From: Paraburkholderia graminis C4D1M
GTDB taxonomy: Bacteria; Pseudomonadota; Gammaproteobacteria; Burkholderiales; Burkholderiaceae
Length of the DNA: 64,000 nucleotides
Direction: 5' to 3'
NCBI RefSeq assembly: GCF_000172415.1
Contig: NZ_ABLD01000005.1
Coordinates: forward strand, 1 to 64,000
The notes beneath the pieces are model-generated. The model ran no database searches, was not told where the DNA came from, and was given only the letters and a program-made list of their open reading frames with translations. Both the position numbers and the translations under genes were made by a program. This document shows, in pieces, positions 1-11,110 of this stretch. Positions within the stretch are counted from its first letter, which is position 1. Each line of letters begins with the position of its first letter.

Positions 1-309
1 GCCAGCCGCGAAGTCTTCAGCGGTGTAGTTCGCGAACTTCGACGGCACCTTGTCGTAGAACTGGCTGTAGCCGCCGGCCGGCATCGGCGCATTGTCTTCC
101 AGGCGGAACGACAGCAGCACGGCTTTCTTCAGCCATTGATTGACGACCCAGTCGCCATCTTTCTTCTCGGCGACGCGCAGCGCGCCCTTATCGAGTTGCT
201 CGATGGCGTGGGCGACGGCTTCGCGCACGTCGGCCGGAGCGGCCTTGGGCGACAGCTCGGCGCGGTTGTCCCAGGCGGTGTCGATGATCTGCTGAAGTTG
301 TTGCGACAT
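1..309 (-). CDS. dapD: DapD, tetrahydrodipicolinate N-succinyltransferase (N-terminal part, cut by window edge)
   Basis: Transfers succinyl from succinyl-CoA to tetrahydrodipicolinate in the succinylase branch of lysine and diaminopimelate synthesis, in the cytoplasm. Only the first 103 codons are in the window, from an ATG at 309. The start [13 protein letters not shown] and the stretch around [19 protein letters not shown] are typical of the N-terminal helical domain that precedes the left-handed beta-helix; the catalytic helix region is outside the window. It lies 107 bases after dapC on the same strand, so the two probably form an operon supplying diaminopimelate. Identification is firm despite the truncation. 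Confidence 0.93.
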   Translation of the reverse strand, partial: MSQQLQQIIDTAWDNRAELSPKAAPADVREAVAHAIEQLDKGALRVAEKKDGDWVVNQWLKKAVLLSFRLEDNAPMPAGGYSQFYDKVPSKFANYTAEDFAAG

Positions 310-416
310 ATGCGTGCTTTATGAAGAGTTGAAGTCTGAAGAAGGGAGGCGGTGTGCAGTGTTCGCGCAAAGCCGGCAGCGCAAATCCGGCAAGCGCAAA
401 CGCGGCAGCACGACAG

Positions 417-1634
417 TCAGCCCGCGAGCCCGCGGCAAAAATCGACGATTCGTTGCGCGCCCTGCGTGCATTCGTCGACGTCGGCGACGAGCGCCATGCG
501 CACGAAATTGCGGCCTGGGTTCACGCCGTGCGCGGTGCGCGCGAGGAACGAACCCGGCAGAACCGTCACATTATAGTCGGCGTAAAGACGCTGGGCGAAC
601 TCGGTATCCGACAGGCCCGTGCGCGAGACGTCCGCCCACAGATAGAACGCGGCGTCCGGCAGACGCACGTCGAGCACCTCGGCGAGCATCGGCGTGACCG
701 TCGAAAATTTCTGCACGTATTTCCCGCGGTTCTCGCGCACATGCGCCTCGTCGTTCCAGGCCGCGATGCTCGCGCTCTGATACACGGTCGACAACGCCGC
801 GCCGTGGTACGTGCGGTACAGCAGGAAGTCCTTGAGGATGGCGGCGTCGCCCGCGACGAAACCCGAGCGCATGCCCGGCACGTTCGAGCGCTTCGAGAGG
901 CTCGACAGCATCACGAGCCGCTCGTAGCCGCGGCCCAATTTGTGCGCGGCTTCGAGGCCGCCGAGCGGCGGGTTGGCTTCGTCGAAGTAGATTTCGGAGT
1001 AGCACTCGTCGGAGGCGATCACGAAGCCGTGGCGGTCCGACAGCGCGAAGAGTTCGCGCCAGTCTTCGAGCGTGAGCACGGCGCCCGTCGGATTGCCAGG
1101 CGAGCACACGTACAGCAGCTGCGTGCGGGCCCAGATCGCTTCGGGCACCGCCGAGTAATCGCACGCGAAGTTGCGCGCCGGGTCGCTATTCACGAAGTAT
1201 GGCTCGGCGCCCGCGAGGATCGCGGCGCCTTCGTAGATTTGGTAGAACGGGTTCGGACAGAGTACGATCGCAGGCTCGCCTTCTGCATTACGCTTCGGGT
1301 CGATGACCGTTTGCGCGAGCGCGAACAGGGCCTCGCGCGAGCCCGACACCGGCAGCACCTCAGTCGCGGGATCGACGGGCGGCAGGCTGTAGCGCTGCGT
1401 GACCCAGGTCGCGATCGACTCGCGGAGCGGCGCCGAGCCGAGCGTCGCCGGATACGCGGACAGGCCGCCGAGCGAGGCGATCACCGCGTCGCGTATCAGC
1501 GCGGGCGTCGGATGCTTGGGCTCGCCAATGCCGAAGCTGATATGCGCGAGGCTGGCGGCCGGCGTGACGTCCTTGAAAAGCGCGCGCAGCTTTTCGAACG
1601 GATAGGGCTGAAGGGAGTCGAGTAGCGGATTCAC
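417..1634 (-). CDS. dapC: DapC, succinyldiaminopimelate aminotransferase
   Basis: PLP-dependent class I/II aminotransferase that makes N-succinyl-L,L-diaminopimelate from its 2-oxo precursor using glutamate. The protein is 405 aa from a GTG at 1634 (MNPLLDSLQPYPFEKL). The frame stays open to 1973, but that extension is Cys-rich translation of a repeat and is not protein-like. Visible fold-type I motifs are the SPGNPTG loop, ASDECYSEIYF with the PLP-contacting Asp and Tyr, and the Schiff-base lysine in SLSKRSNVPGMRSGF. Adjacent dapD takes part in the same pathway. The GTG start is inferred from family length. Confidence 0.92.
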   Translation of the reverse strand: MNPLLDSLQPYPFEKLRALFKDVTPAASLAHISFGIGEPKHPTPALIRDAVIASLGGLSAYPATLGSAPLRESIATWVTQRYSLPPVDPATEVLPVSGSREALFALAQTVIDPKRNAEGEPAIVLCPNPFYQIYEGAAILAGAEPYFVNSDPARNFACDYSAVPEAIWARTQLLYVCSPGNPTGAVLTLEDWRELFALSDRHGFVIASDECYSEIYFDEANPPLGGLEAAHKLGRGYERLVMLSSLSKRSNVPGMRSGFVAGDAAILKDFLLYRTYHGAALSTVYQSASIAAWNDEAHVRENRGKYVQKFSTVTPMLAEVLDVRLPDAAFYLWADVSRTGLSDTEFAQRLYADYNVTVLPGSFLARTAHGVNPGRNFVRMALVADVDECTQGAQRIVDFCRGLAG

Positions 1635-2044
1635 TGGGCGGATCGGGCCTGATCGAAGAAAGCGCGGAAAGAGGTGCGACGGCGCATGCGCCTCCGCTGG
1701 TGTCCTGTCGAGCCGCGCGAAGTGGCGGCGGGACGGCGGTGGCGAGCAGGGAATTATAGCGTGGCGTTGGGCGGGCTTGGGCCTGGCGCGGCGCGGACGG
1801 CGCGGGCCGTAACGCGAGCAGCAACGCAAACAACGACGAGCAGCAATACAAGCAGCAACACAAGCAACAAGACACGCAGCAAGACACGCAGCAACACCGC
1901 AGGAGCAGCAATGTACGCAGGAGCCGGGCAGACATCCAGGCAATGCAGCCGTGAAAACACCGCTGCTTTCCACACCAGCAAAACCAGCAACACCAGCAAC
2001 GCCGTGGAGCGAATCGCCGCCACGCTCTCGCGGAGCCCGTCGCC
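1635..2044. other. dapC/EamA intergenic region with AGCAAC-type low-complexity repeat
   Basis: A 410-base gap between the dapC start and the EamA start. From about 1819 to 2005 it is dominated by degenerate AGCAAC, AGCAAG and ACACGCAGCAA units on the plus strand, including a near-perfect direct repeat of ACACGCAGCAAG/C around 1874-1898. Open frames across it code only for Asn/Thr/Ser-rich or Cys-rich peptides and are artefacts of the repeat. No clear promoter was recognised, though divergent promoters must lie here. Confidence 0.6.
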
Positions 2045-3069
2045 ATGACGAACTGGCTGCGCACAGGCTGGCCGACGCTCGCGATCATGCTGGGCGCGTC
2101 GGTGTGGGGCGTGATCTGGTATCCGTTGCGGATGCGGCGTCGCTCGGCGTCACCGGGACGGCGGCGAGCGCGCTGACGAGCGGCGCGGGTTGCCTGTTCG
2201 TGCTGCTCGTGCGTCATCGGGCCATCCGGACCGTGCGCTGGCACTGGCTGCTGCCGGCGCTTGCGCTCGCCGCGGGCATCACGAATCTCGGCTTCGTGTG
2301 GGGCTCGATCCACGGCCAGGTGATGCGCGTGCTGCTGCTCTTCTATCTGACGCCCGCGTGGACCGCGCTGTTCGCGCATTTCATCCTGCATGAGCGCCTG
2401 ACCTGGCCGGGCGCGGGTCTCGCCGCGCTGTCGCTCGTCGGCGCGATGACGATGCTATGGTCGCCGCAGCTCGGCATTCCGCTGCCGGGCAACCTCGCCG
2501 AATGGGCGGGCCTCGCGGGCGGCATGGGCTTCGCGATGAGCAACGTGCTGATCCTCAAGACAAGCCGCGTGTTGCCGCAGATGAAACCGGAGATGCGCAC
2601 CGCGACCATCTTCGGCGGCGCGTCGATTTTCGGCGCGTGCGCGTCGCTGTTCGAAGCGATGCCCTCGCCGCCGACGGGCGCGCATCTCGGCACCGCGGCG
2701 TGGCTCGTGCTGGGGCTCGGTTTCCTGCTGGCGTCGAACAACATGCTGGTGCAGTACGGGCTCTCGCGCGTGCCGGCCAACCGGGCGTCGATCATCATGC
2801 TGTTCGAACTGGTAGTGACGGCGCTCTCCGCATGGCTCTTCGCCGGCGAAACGCCCGGCCCGCGCGAATGGGCGGGCGGCGCGTGCATCGTGCTGGCGTC
2901 GGCGCTGTCGAGCTGGATGCATCGCCCGAAGGCCATGCCGCCCGATCCCGCCAATCAGGACACTGGCGACGCCGCCGCGGCCGACCGCGACGACAAGCAC
3001 GACAACAAGCACGACAGCGCGGGCGACCAGTCCAACGACCGCAAGAACCGCCGACGCGCGATGGTATGA
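2045..3069 (+). pseudogene. EamA/DMT-family transporter with a frameshift near codon 30
   Basis: Ten-helix drug/metabolite exporter of the EamA family in the inner membrane. The ATG at 2045 opens MTNWLRTGWPTLAIMLGASV, a normal first helix, but this frame stops at 2174. The rest of the protein (from SLGVTGTAASAL to the end at 3069) is in another frame. Inserting one base after 2135 restores a continuous protein through R-M-L-A-S-L-G-V, so one base has been lost. Downstream helices and both EamA repeats look intact. The C-terminus is a hydrophilic Asp/Lys/His-rich tail. It is a pseudogene unless the shift is a sequencing error; no slippery sequence suggests programmed shifting. Confidence 0.8.
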
Positions 3070-3229
3070 TTGCCCCTCATTAGCCGGCGCATGCGCGACG
3101 CGCGTGCAACCGGCGCCCCAATTCCCGAGGGCTGGCAAGGACCGTAGGCCGTCTCGCCGCAGCCGCGAACGGCTCGTGCGGTCTTCGTGAGCCACCTATT
3201 ATTTTTCCTTCTCAAACAGCGAAATCGCC

Positions 3230-6200
3230 GTGCGTCTGACCTCGATCAAACTCGCTGGATTCAAGTCATTCGTCGATCCCACGCATTTCCAGGTTCCGGG
3301 CCAGCTAGTCGGCGTGGTCGGACCGAATGGATGCGGCAAGTCCAACATCATCGACGCCGTGCGCTGGGTGCTCGGCGAATCGCGCGCCTCCGAGCTGCGC
3401 GGCGAGTCGATGCAGGACGTGATCTTCAACGGTTCGACTGCGCGCAAGCCGGGCAGCCGCGCGAGCGTCGAACTCGTGTTCGACAACGCGGACGGCCGCG
3501 CCGCCGGCCAGTGGGGCCAATATGCGGAGATTGCCGTCAAGCGCGTGCTGACGCGCGACGGCACCTCGAGCTACTACATCAACAATCTGCCGGCGCGCCG
3601 CCGCGACATCCAGGATATTTTTCTCGGCACGGGTCTCGGGCCGCGTGCGTACGCGATCATCGGGCAGGGCATGATCGCGCGCCTGATCGAGGCGAAGCCC
3701 GAAGAATTGCGCGTGTTTCTCGAAGAAGCCGCGGGCGTCTCCAAGTACAAGGAACGCCGCCGCGAGACCGAGAATCGTCTGCATGACACGCGTGAAAACC
3801 TGACGCGGGTCGAGGACATCGTCCGCGAACTGAGCACGAATCTGGAGAAGCTCGAAGCGCAGGCGGTTGTCGCCACGCGCTACAAGGAACTGCAGACCGA
3901 CGGCGAGGAAAAGCAGCGTCTGTTGTGGCTGTTGCGCAAGAACGAGGCGGGCAGCGAGCAGGAACGTCAGCAGCGCGCGATCGAACAGGCGCAGATCGAC
4001 CTCGAGGCGCAAACCGCCAAACTGCGTGAAGTGGAAGCGCAACTCGAGACGCTGCGCGTGGCGCACTACTCGGCGAGCGACGCGATGCAGGGCGCGCAAG
4101 GCGCGCTCTACGAGGCGAACGCCGACGTCAGCAAGCTCGAAGCCGAGATCAAGTTCATCGTCGAATCGCGCAACCGCGTGCAGGCGCAGATCGCCGCGCT
4201 CACCGCGCAGCGCGAGCAATGGCTCGCGCAAGCCGAAAAGGCGCAAGGCGATCTGGAAGACGCCGAGGAACAGCTTGCCGTCGCCGAAGAAAAAGCGGTA
4301 GTCGCCGAGGAAGAAGCCGCGGCGAAACACGACGCCATGCCCGCGCTCGAAGCGCGCTGGCGCGACGCGCAAGCGGAGCTGAACGCGGAGCGCGGCGGCA
4401 TTGCGCAGACCGAACAGGCGCTCAAGCTCGAAGCCGCGCACCAGCGCAACGCCGACCAGCAATTGCAGCAGTTGCAGCAGCGTCACGAGCGGCTGAAAGC
4501 GGAAGCCGGCGGTCTCGATGCGCCCGACGAAGCGCAACTCGAAGAACTGCGCATGCAGCTCGCCGAGCACGAAGAAATTTTGCACGACGCGCAAGCGCGT
4601 CTCGCGGATGCGCAGGAAACGCTGCCGCGTCTGGACGCCGAACGGCGCGCCGCGCAAGAGCGCGTGCAGGCCGAAAGCGCGCAGATTCATCAGCTCGATG
4701 CGCGCCTCGCCGCGCTCAAGCAATTGCAGGAAAACGTGCAGACCGAAGGCAAGATCCAGCCGTGGCTCGAAAAGCACGAACTGGGTGCGTTGCCGCGTCT
4801 GTGGAAGAAGCTGCATGTCGAAGCCGGCTGGGAAGCCGCGCTCGAATCGGTGCTGCGCGAGCGGCTTGCCGCGCTCGAAGTGTCGAATCTCGACTGGGTC
4901 AAGGCGTTCGCCACCGACGCGCCGCCCGCGAAGCTGGCGTTCTACGCACCGCCCGTCGCCGGGCAGCCGGTTGCGGCGCCCGCTGGGCTGCGGCCGTTGC
5001 TGTCGCTGGTGCGGATCGACGACGCGGGCATCCGCGCCGTGCTCAACGACTGGCTCGGCCTCGCGTTCGTCGCCGACGATCTGCAGCAGGCGCTCAGCAT
5101 GCGCGCGCAATTGCCCGAAGGCGGCTCGTTCGTCGTGAAGGCGGGGCACGTGGTGACGCGCGTCGGCGTGCAGTTGTATGCCGCCGATTCCGAGCAGGCC
5201 GGCATGCTGGCCCGTCAGCAGGAAATCGAAAATCTCGCGCGCCAGGTGCGCGCTCAGGCTTTGCTCGCCGACGAAGCGAAGGCCGCCGCGATCCGCGCCG
5301 AAGCCGCGCACACGCAAGCCGCGCAGGTGCTGACCGACGTGCGCCAGCAAGCCGAGCGCGCGACGCAGCGTGTGCATGCGTTGCAGCTCGACGTGCTCAA
5401 GCTCACGCAGGCGCACGAGCGCTACACGCAGCGCAGCACCCAGATTCGCGAGGAACTCGAAGAGATCAACGCGCAGATCGACGAACAGCGCGCGCTGCGT
5501 GCCGAGTCGGAAGCGAACTTCGAGCGTTACGACGGCGAACTCGCAGAATTGCAGGCGCGTTTCGAAGATCATCAACTGGCTTTCGAGGCGCTCGACGAAG
5601 AGCTGACCACGGCCCGCGGACAGGCGCGCGATCTCGACCGCGCCGCCACCGACGCGCGCTTCGCCGCGCGCAACATGGCCGCTCGCATCGACGAATTGAA
5701 GCGCAGCATTCAGGTCGCGCATGAGCAAAGCGAGCGCGTGGCGGCGTCGCTGGAAGACGCGCGCGCCGAGCTCGAAACGATCAACGAGCAGACCGCGCAC
5801 ACCGGCTTGCAGGACGCGCTCGACATTCGCGCGGTCAAGGAAGAGGCGTTGCACGCCGCTCGCCTCGAACTGGACGACCTGACCGCCAAGCTGCGCGCCG
5901 CCGACGAAACGCGTCTGACCGCCGAGCGCGCGCTGCAACCGCTGCGCGATCGCATCAACGAATTGCAGTTGAAGGAACAGGCCGCGCGGCTGAACGGCGA
6001 GCAGTTCGTCGAGCAACTGGCGGCAGCGGGCGTGGACGAGGCGGAACTGCAGGCCAAGCTCACGCCGGACATGAAGCCGTCGTACCTGCAGGGCGAAGTC
6101 ACGCGCATCAACAACGCGATCACCGCGCTCGGTCCGGTCAACATGGCCGCGCTCGACGAACTGAAGGCGGCGACCGAGCGCAAGACGTTCCTCGACGCGC

Positions 6201-6748
6201 AATCGGCCGATTTGACGAGCGCGATCGAAACGCTCGAAGACGCGATCCGCAAGATCGACGCGGAAACGCGCACGCTGCTGCAAGGCACGTTCGACGAAGT
6301 GAACCGTCATTTCGGCGAACTGTTCCCGCGTCTTTTCGGCGGCGGCCAGGCGAAGCTGATCATGACCGGCGACGAAATTCTCGACGCCGGCGTGCAGGTC
6401 ATGGCGCAACCGCCGGGCAAGAAGAACTCGACCATTCACCTGCTGTCCGGCGGCGAAAAAGCGCTGACCGCGACGGCGCTGGTGTTCGCGATGTTCCAGT
6501 TGAATCCCGCGCCGTTCTGTCTGCTGGACGAAGTGGACGCGCCGCTCGACGACGCCAACACCGAACGTTTCGCGAACCTCGTGCGCGCGATGTCCGACAA
6601 GACCCAGTTCCTTTTCATCTCGCACAACAAGATCGCGATGGAAATGGCGCAGCAACTGATCGGTGTGACGATGCAGGAGCAGGGCGTGTCGCGCATCGTT
6701 GCCGTCGACATGGAAACGGCTGCGGGTTTCGCCCAGAATATCGTTTGA
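3230..6748 (+). CDS. smc: Chromosome segregation protein SMC
   Basis: Structural maintenance of chromosomes ATPase, 1172 aa, that forms rings compacting and separating the nucleoid. The N-terminal head carries Walker A GPNGCGKS at residues 31-38. Long coiled coils occupy about 170-500 and 660-1000, separated by a hinge near 505-640. The C-terminal head has the ABC signature HLLSGGEKALTATAL and Walker B PFCLLDEVDAPLD. The start is a GTG at 3230 (MRLTSIKLAGFKSF), which gives the standard family N-terminus. It precedes zipA and ligA in an arrangement common in Burkholderia. Partner genes scpA/scpB are not in this window. Confidence 0.97.
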   Translation: MRLTSIKLAGFKSFVDPTHFQVPGQLVGVVGPNGCGKSNIIDAVRWVLGESRASELRGESMQDVIFNGSTARKPGSRASVELVFDNADGRAAGQWGQYAEIAVKRVLTRDGTSSYYINNLPARRRDIQDIFLGTGLGPRAYAIIGQGMIARLIEAKPEELRVFLEEAAGVSKYKERRRETENRLHDTRENLTRVEDIVRELSTNLEKLEAQAVVATRYKELQTDGEEKQRLLWLLRKNEAGSEQERQQRAIEQAQIDLEAQTAKLREVEAQLETLRVAHYSASDAMQGAQGALYEANADVSKLEAEIKFIVESRNRVQAQIAALTAQREQWLAQAEKAQGDLEDAEEQLAVAEEKAVVAEEEAAAKHDAMPALEARWRDAQAELNAERGGIAQTEQALKLEAAHQRNADQQLQQLQQRHERLKAEAGGLDAPDEAQLEELRMQLAEHEEILHDAQARLADAQETLPRLDAERRAAQERVQAESAQIHQLDARLAALKQLQENVQTEGKIQPWLEKHELGALPRLWKKLHVEAGWEAALESVLRERLAALEVSNLDWVKAFATDAPPAKLAFYAPPVAGQPVAAPAGLRPLLSLVRIDDAGIRAVLNDWLGLAFVADDLQQALSMRAQLPEGGSFVVKAGHVVTRVGVQLYAADSEQAGMLARQQEIENLARQVRAQALLADEAKAAAIRAEAAHTQAAQVLTDVRQQAERATQRVHALQLDVLKLTQAHERYTQRSTQIREELEEINAQIDEQRALRAESEANFERYDGELAELQARFEDHQLAFEALDEELTTARGQARDLDRAATDARFAARNMAARIDELKRSIQVAHEQSERVAASLEDARAELETINEQTAHTGLQDALDIRAVKEEALHAARLELDDLTAKLRAADETRLTAERALQPLRDRINELQLKEQAARLNGEQFVEQLAAAGVDEAELQAKLTPDMKPSYLQGEVTRINNAITALGPVNMAALDELKAATERKTFLDAQSADLTSAIETLEDAIRKIDAETRTLLQGTFDEVNRHFGELFPRLFGGGQAKLIMTGDEILDAGVQVMAQPPGKKNSTIHLLSGGEKALTATALVFAMFQLNPAPFCLLDEVDAPLDDANTERFANLVRAMSDKTQFLFISHNKIAMEMAQQLIGVTMQEQGVSRIVAVDMETAAGFAQNIV

Positions 6749-6753
6749 GCTTA

Positions 6754-6774
6754 GGTTCGAATTCGGTTCGAATT
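6754..6774 (+). repeat. Two copies of GGTTCGAATT, 11-base period
   Basis: GGTTCGAATT occurs at 6754-6763 and again at 6765-6774 in the smc-zipA gap, followed by a related TCGTTTGAAT. TTCGAA is itself palindromic. Its function is unknown; it may be chance. Confidence 0.4.
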
Positions 6775-6886
6775 TCGTTTGAATCATGGAAGCGCGGCCG
6801 CCCGCGTTCAGCGCTGCGGCCGCGGCTGCGCGACACGTGGAGCGGGCATCCGGCCGCGCATATAAAGAATTGCTGATGGAGCATGC

Positions 6887-8194
6887 ATGGACGAGTTGAC
6901 ACTCGGTTTGATCGGCGCGGGCGCCGTGGTGGTCGGGGGCGTGGTCGTGTACAACGCGTGGCAGAGCGCCAAGGTGCGCCGCAAGATGCCGCGGCCGATG
7001 CCGGCGGACGCCGCGGAGAGTTTCGCGCGCGACGACCACGAGGAGCAGAGCCCGTTCATCGAACCGGCCCGGCCGACCACGCGCCGCGAGCCGGTGGTCG
7101 GCGCGGATACGTCTGCCGATACGGCGTCGGCACGTGTAGAGCCGACTTTCGGCGCGCCGGTGGGCGCTGCGCCGCTCGATACGCCGGCTGATATTCAGGC
7201 CGAGACGACTACGCCGAACGGTTTTACACCAGCGGGCAATGACGACGATGCCGAGCGCGGTGCGAGCGCCGGTGCTGACAAAGACGCAGCGGCAGCACAA
7301 TCCGCCGACGCTTCGCGCGAGTCGGACGAGCACGTCGAGCCGATCCTGCCTGCGGCCACGACGATCTCGTCGGCGCCGCCGGCCATCGTCGATCGCCGCA
7401 TCGACTGCATTGTGCCGATTCGTCTGAACGGACCGGTTGCGGGCGACAAGGTCATCCCGCTTGCGCAGCGTTTGCGCCGCGCGGGCAGCAAGCCCGTGCA
7501 TATCGAAGGCAAGCTCGAAGGCGGCGCGTGGGAACTGCTGCAAAACGGCGCGCGTTACGAAGAGCTGCGCGCGGCCGCGCAGTTGGCCAACCGCAGCGGC
7601 GCGCTCAACGAACTCGAGTTTTCCGAGTTCGTGACAGGCGTGCAGCAGTTCGCCGACGCGCTCGACGCATCGCCGGAATTTCCCGACATGCTCGAAACGG
7701 TTGCGATGGCGCGCGAGCTCGACGCTTTCGCCGCGCAGTGCGACGCACAGTTGTCGATCAACGTGCTCTCCGACGGCGCGCCGTGGTCGGCCAACTATGT
7801 GCAGGCGGTCGCTTCGCAAGACGGCTTGCTGCTGTCGCGCGACGGCACGCGTTTCGTGAAGCTCGACGCGCGCCAGAGCCCGGTGTTCATGCTGCAGTTC
7901 GGCGACACCAATTTCCTGCGCGACGACCTCACGTACAAGGGCGGCCAGATGATCACGCTGGTGCTCGACGTGCCGGTCGCCGACGAAGACATCCTGCCGT
8001 TCCGGCTGATGTGCGACTACGCGAAGTCGCTGGCCGAGCGCATCGGCGGGCGAGTGGTCGACGATGGTCGCCGCCCGTTGCCCGAGACCGCGCTGCTCGC
8101 GATCGAAAAGCAGCTCATGACGCTTTACGCGAAGCTCGAGCAGGCCGGCATTCCGGCGGGCTCGCCGGCCACGCGGCGCCTCTTCAGCCAGTAA
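6887..8194 (+). CDS. zipA: Cell division protein ZipA homologue
   Basis: Inner-membrane bitopic protein that tethers FtsZ to the membrane at the division septum. It is 435 aa from an ATG at 6887. One N-terminal membrane segment (LGLIGAGAVVVGGVVVYNAW, residues 6-25) is followed by a basic stretch, then a low-complexity acidic/Ala-rich linker to about residue 165. The C-terminal globular ZipA domain starts near DRRIDCIVPIRLNGPVAG. This order matches ZipA; the linker is longer than in E. coli. It sits between smc and ligA, the ligase neighbour being frequent for zipA in proteobacteria. Confidence 0.9.
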   Translation: MDELTLGLIGAGAVVVGGVVVYNAWQSAKVRRKMPRPMPADAAESFARDDHEEQSPFIEPARPTTRREPVVGADTSADTASARVEPTFGAPVGAAPLDTPADIQAETTTPNGFTPAGNDDDAERGASAGADKDAAAAQSADASRESDEHVEPILPAATTISSAPPAIVDRRIDCIVPIRLNGPVAGDKVIPLAQRLRRAGSKPVHIEGKLEGGAWELLQNGARYEELRAAAQLANRSGALNELEFSEFVTGVQQFADALDASPEFPDMLETVAMARELDAFAAQCDAQLSINVLSDGAPWSANYVQAVASQDGLLLSRDGTRFVKLDARQSPVFMLQFGDTNFLRDDLTYKGGQMITLVLDVPVADEDILPFRLMCDYAKSLAERIGGRVVDDGRRPLPETALLAIEKQLMTLYAKLEQAGIPAGSPATRRLFSQ

Positions 8195-8220
8195 CTCACC
8201 GAAGGTTTCCAGTGTTGCCG

Positions 8221-8250
8221 ACGGCCGCGCGATGCGCGGCCGTTGTCGTT
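8221..8250 (+). terminator. Probable terminator after zipA
   Basis: Perfect 10-bp stem ACGGCCGCGC (8221-8230) with GCGCGGCCGT (8234-8243) around a 3-base loop, 26 bases after the zipA stop. The following T tract is poor (TGTCGTTTG), so termination may be partial. Confidence 0.5.
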
Positions 8251-8320
8251 TGCAAATGACGTTGCGCTCACTTTAACGCCATTGCACGAGGCCCGAAACC
8301 TGGCCATTCGGACGATGTAA

Positions 8321-10992
<2,672 letters not shown>

Positions 10993-11011
10993 GGCGGAAG
11001 TTCGGGGCGAA

Positions 11012-11039
11012 AGAAAAAACCCACGCGAATGCGTGGGTT
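11012..11039 (-). terminator. Terminator for the minus-strand map-glnD-pseudouridine synthase unit
   Basis: Stem AACCCACGC (11018-11026) pairs with GCGTGGGTT (11031-11039) around GAAT. The A run at 11012-11018 becomes a U tract only on the minus strand, so it should stop leftward transcription. It lies beyond the def terminator, in the def 3' flank. Confidence 0.75.
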
Positions 11040-11063
11040 CGATGAGATTGCTGGATGACTGGG

Positions 11064-11100
11064 ACAGCCCGATCGGCTTACGCTGATCGGGCTGTTTTTT
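11064..11100 (+). terminator. Terminator for def
   Basis: Perfect 11-bp stem ACAGCCCGATC (11064-11074) with GATCGGGCTGT (11085-11095), followed by T6. The orientation fits rightward transcription from ligA-def. It ends 10 bases before the stop codon of the convergent gene. Confidence 0.85.
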
Positions 11101-11110
11101 CGGACGTCTG

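Noticed and set aside
354-1625. Long plus-strand open frame of 423 codons
   Set aside because: It is antisense to dapC in a high-GC genome; its translation is Arg/Ala-rich with no domain, and the dapC frame has complete aminotransferase motifs.
3197-3202. TATTAT as a -10 for smc
   Set aside because: No acceptable -35 hexamer at 16-18 bases, so not listed as a promoter.
3305-7819. 1504-codon minus-strand open frame across smc and zipA
   Set aside because: Shadow frame opposite two genes with clear motifs; His/Arg/Val-rich composition typical of antisense translation.
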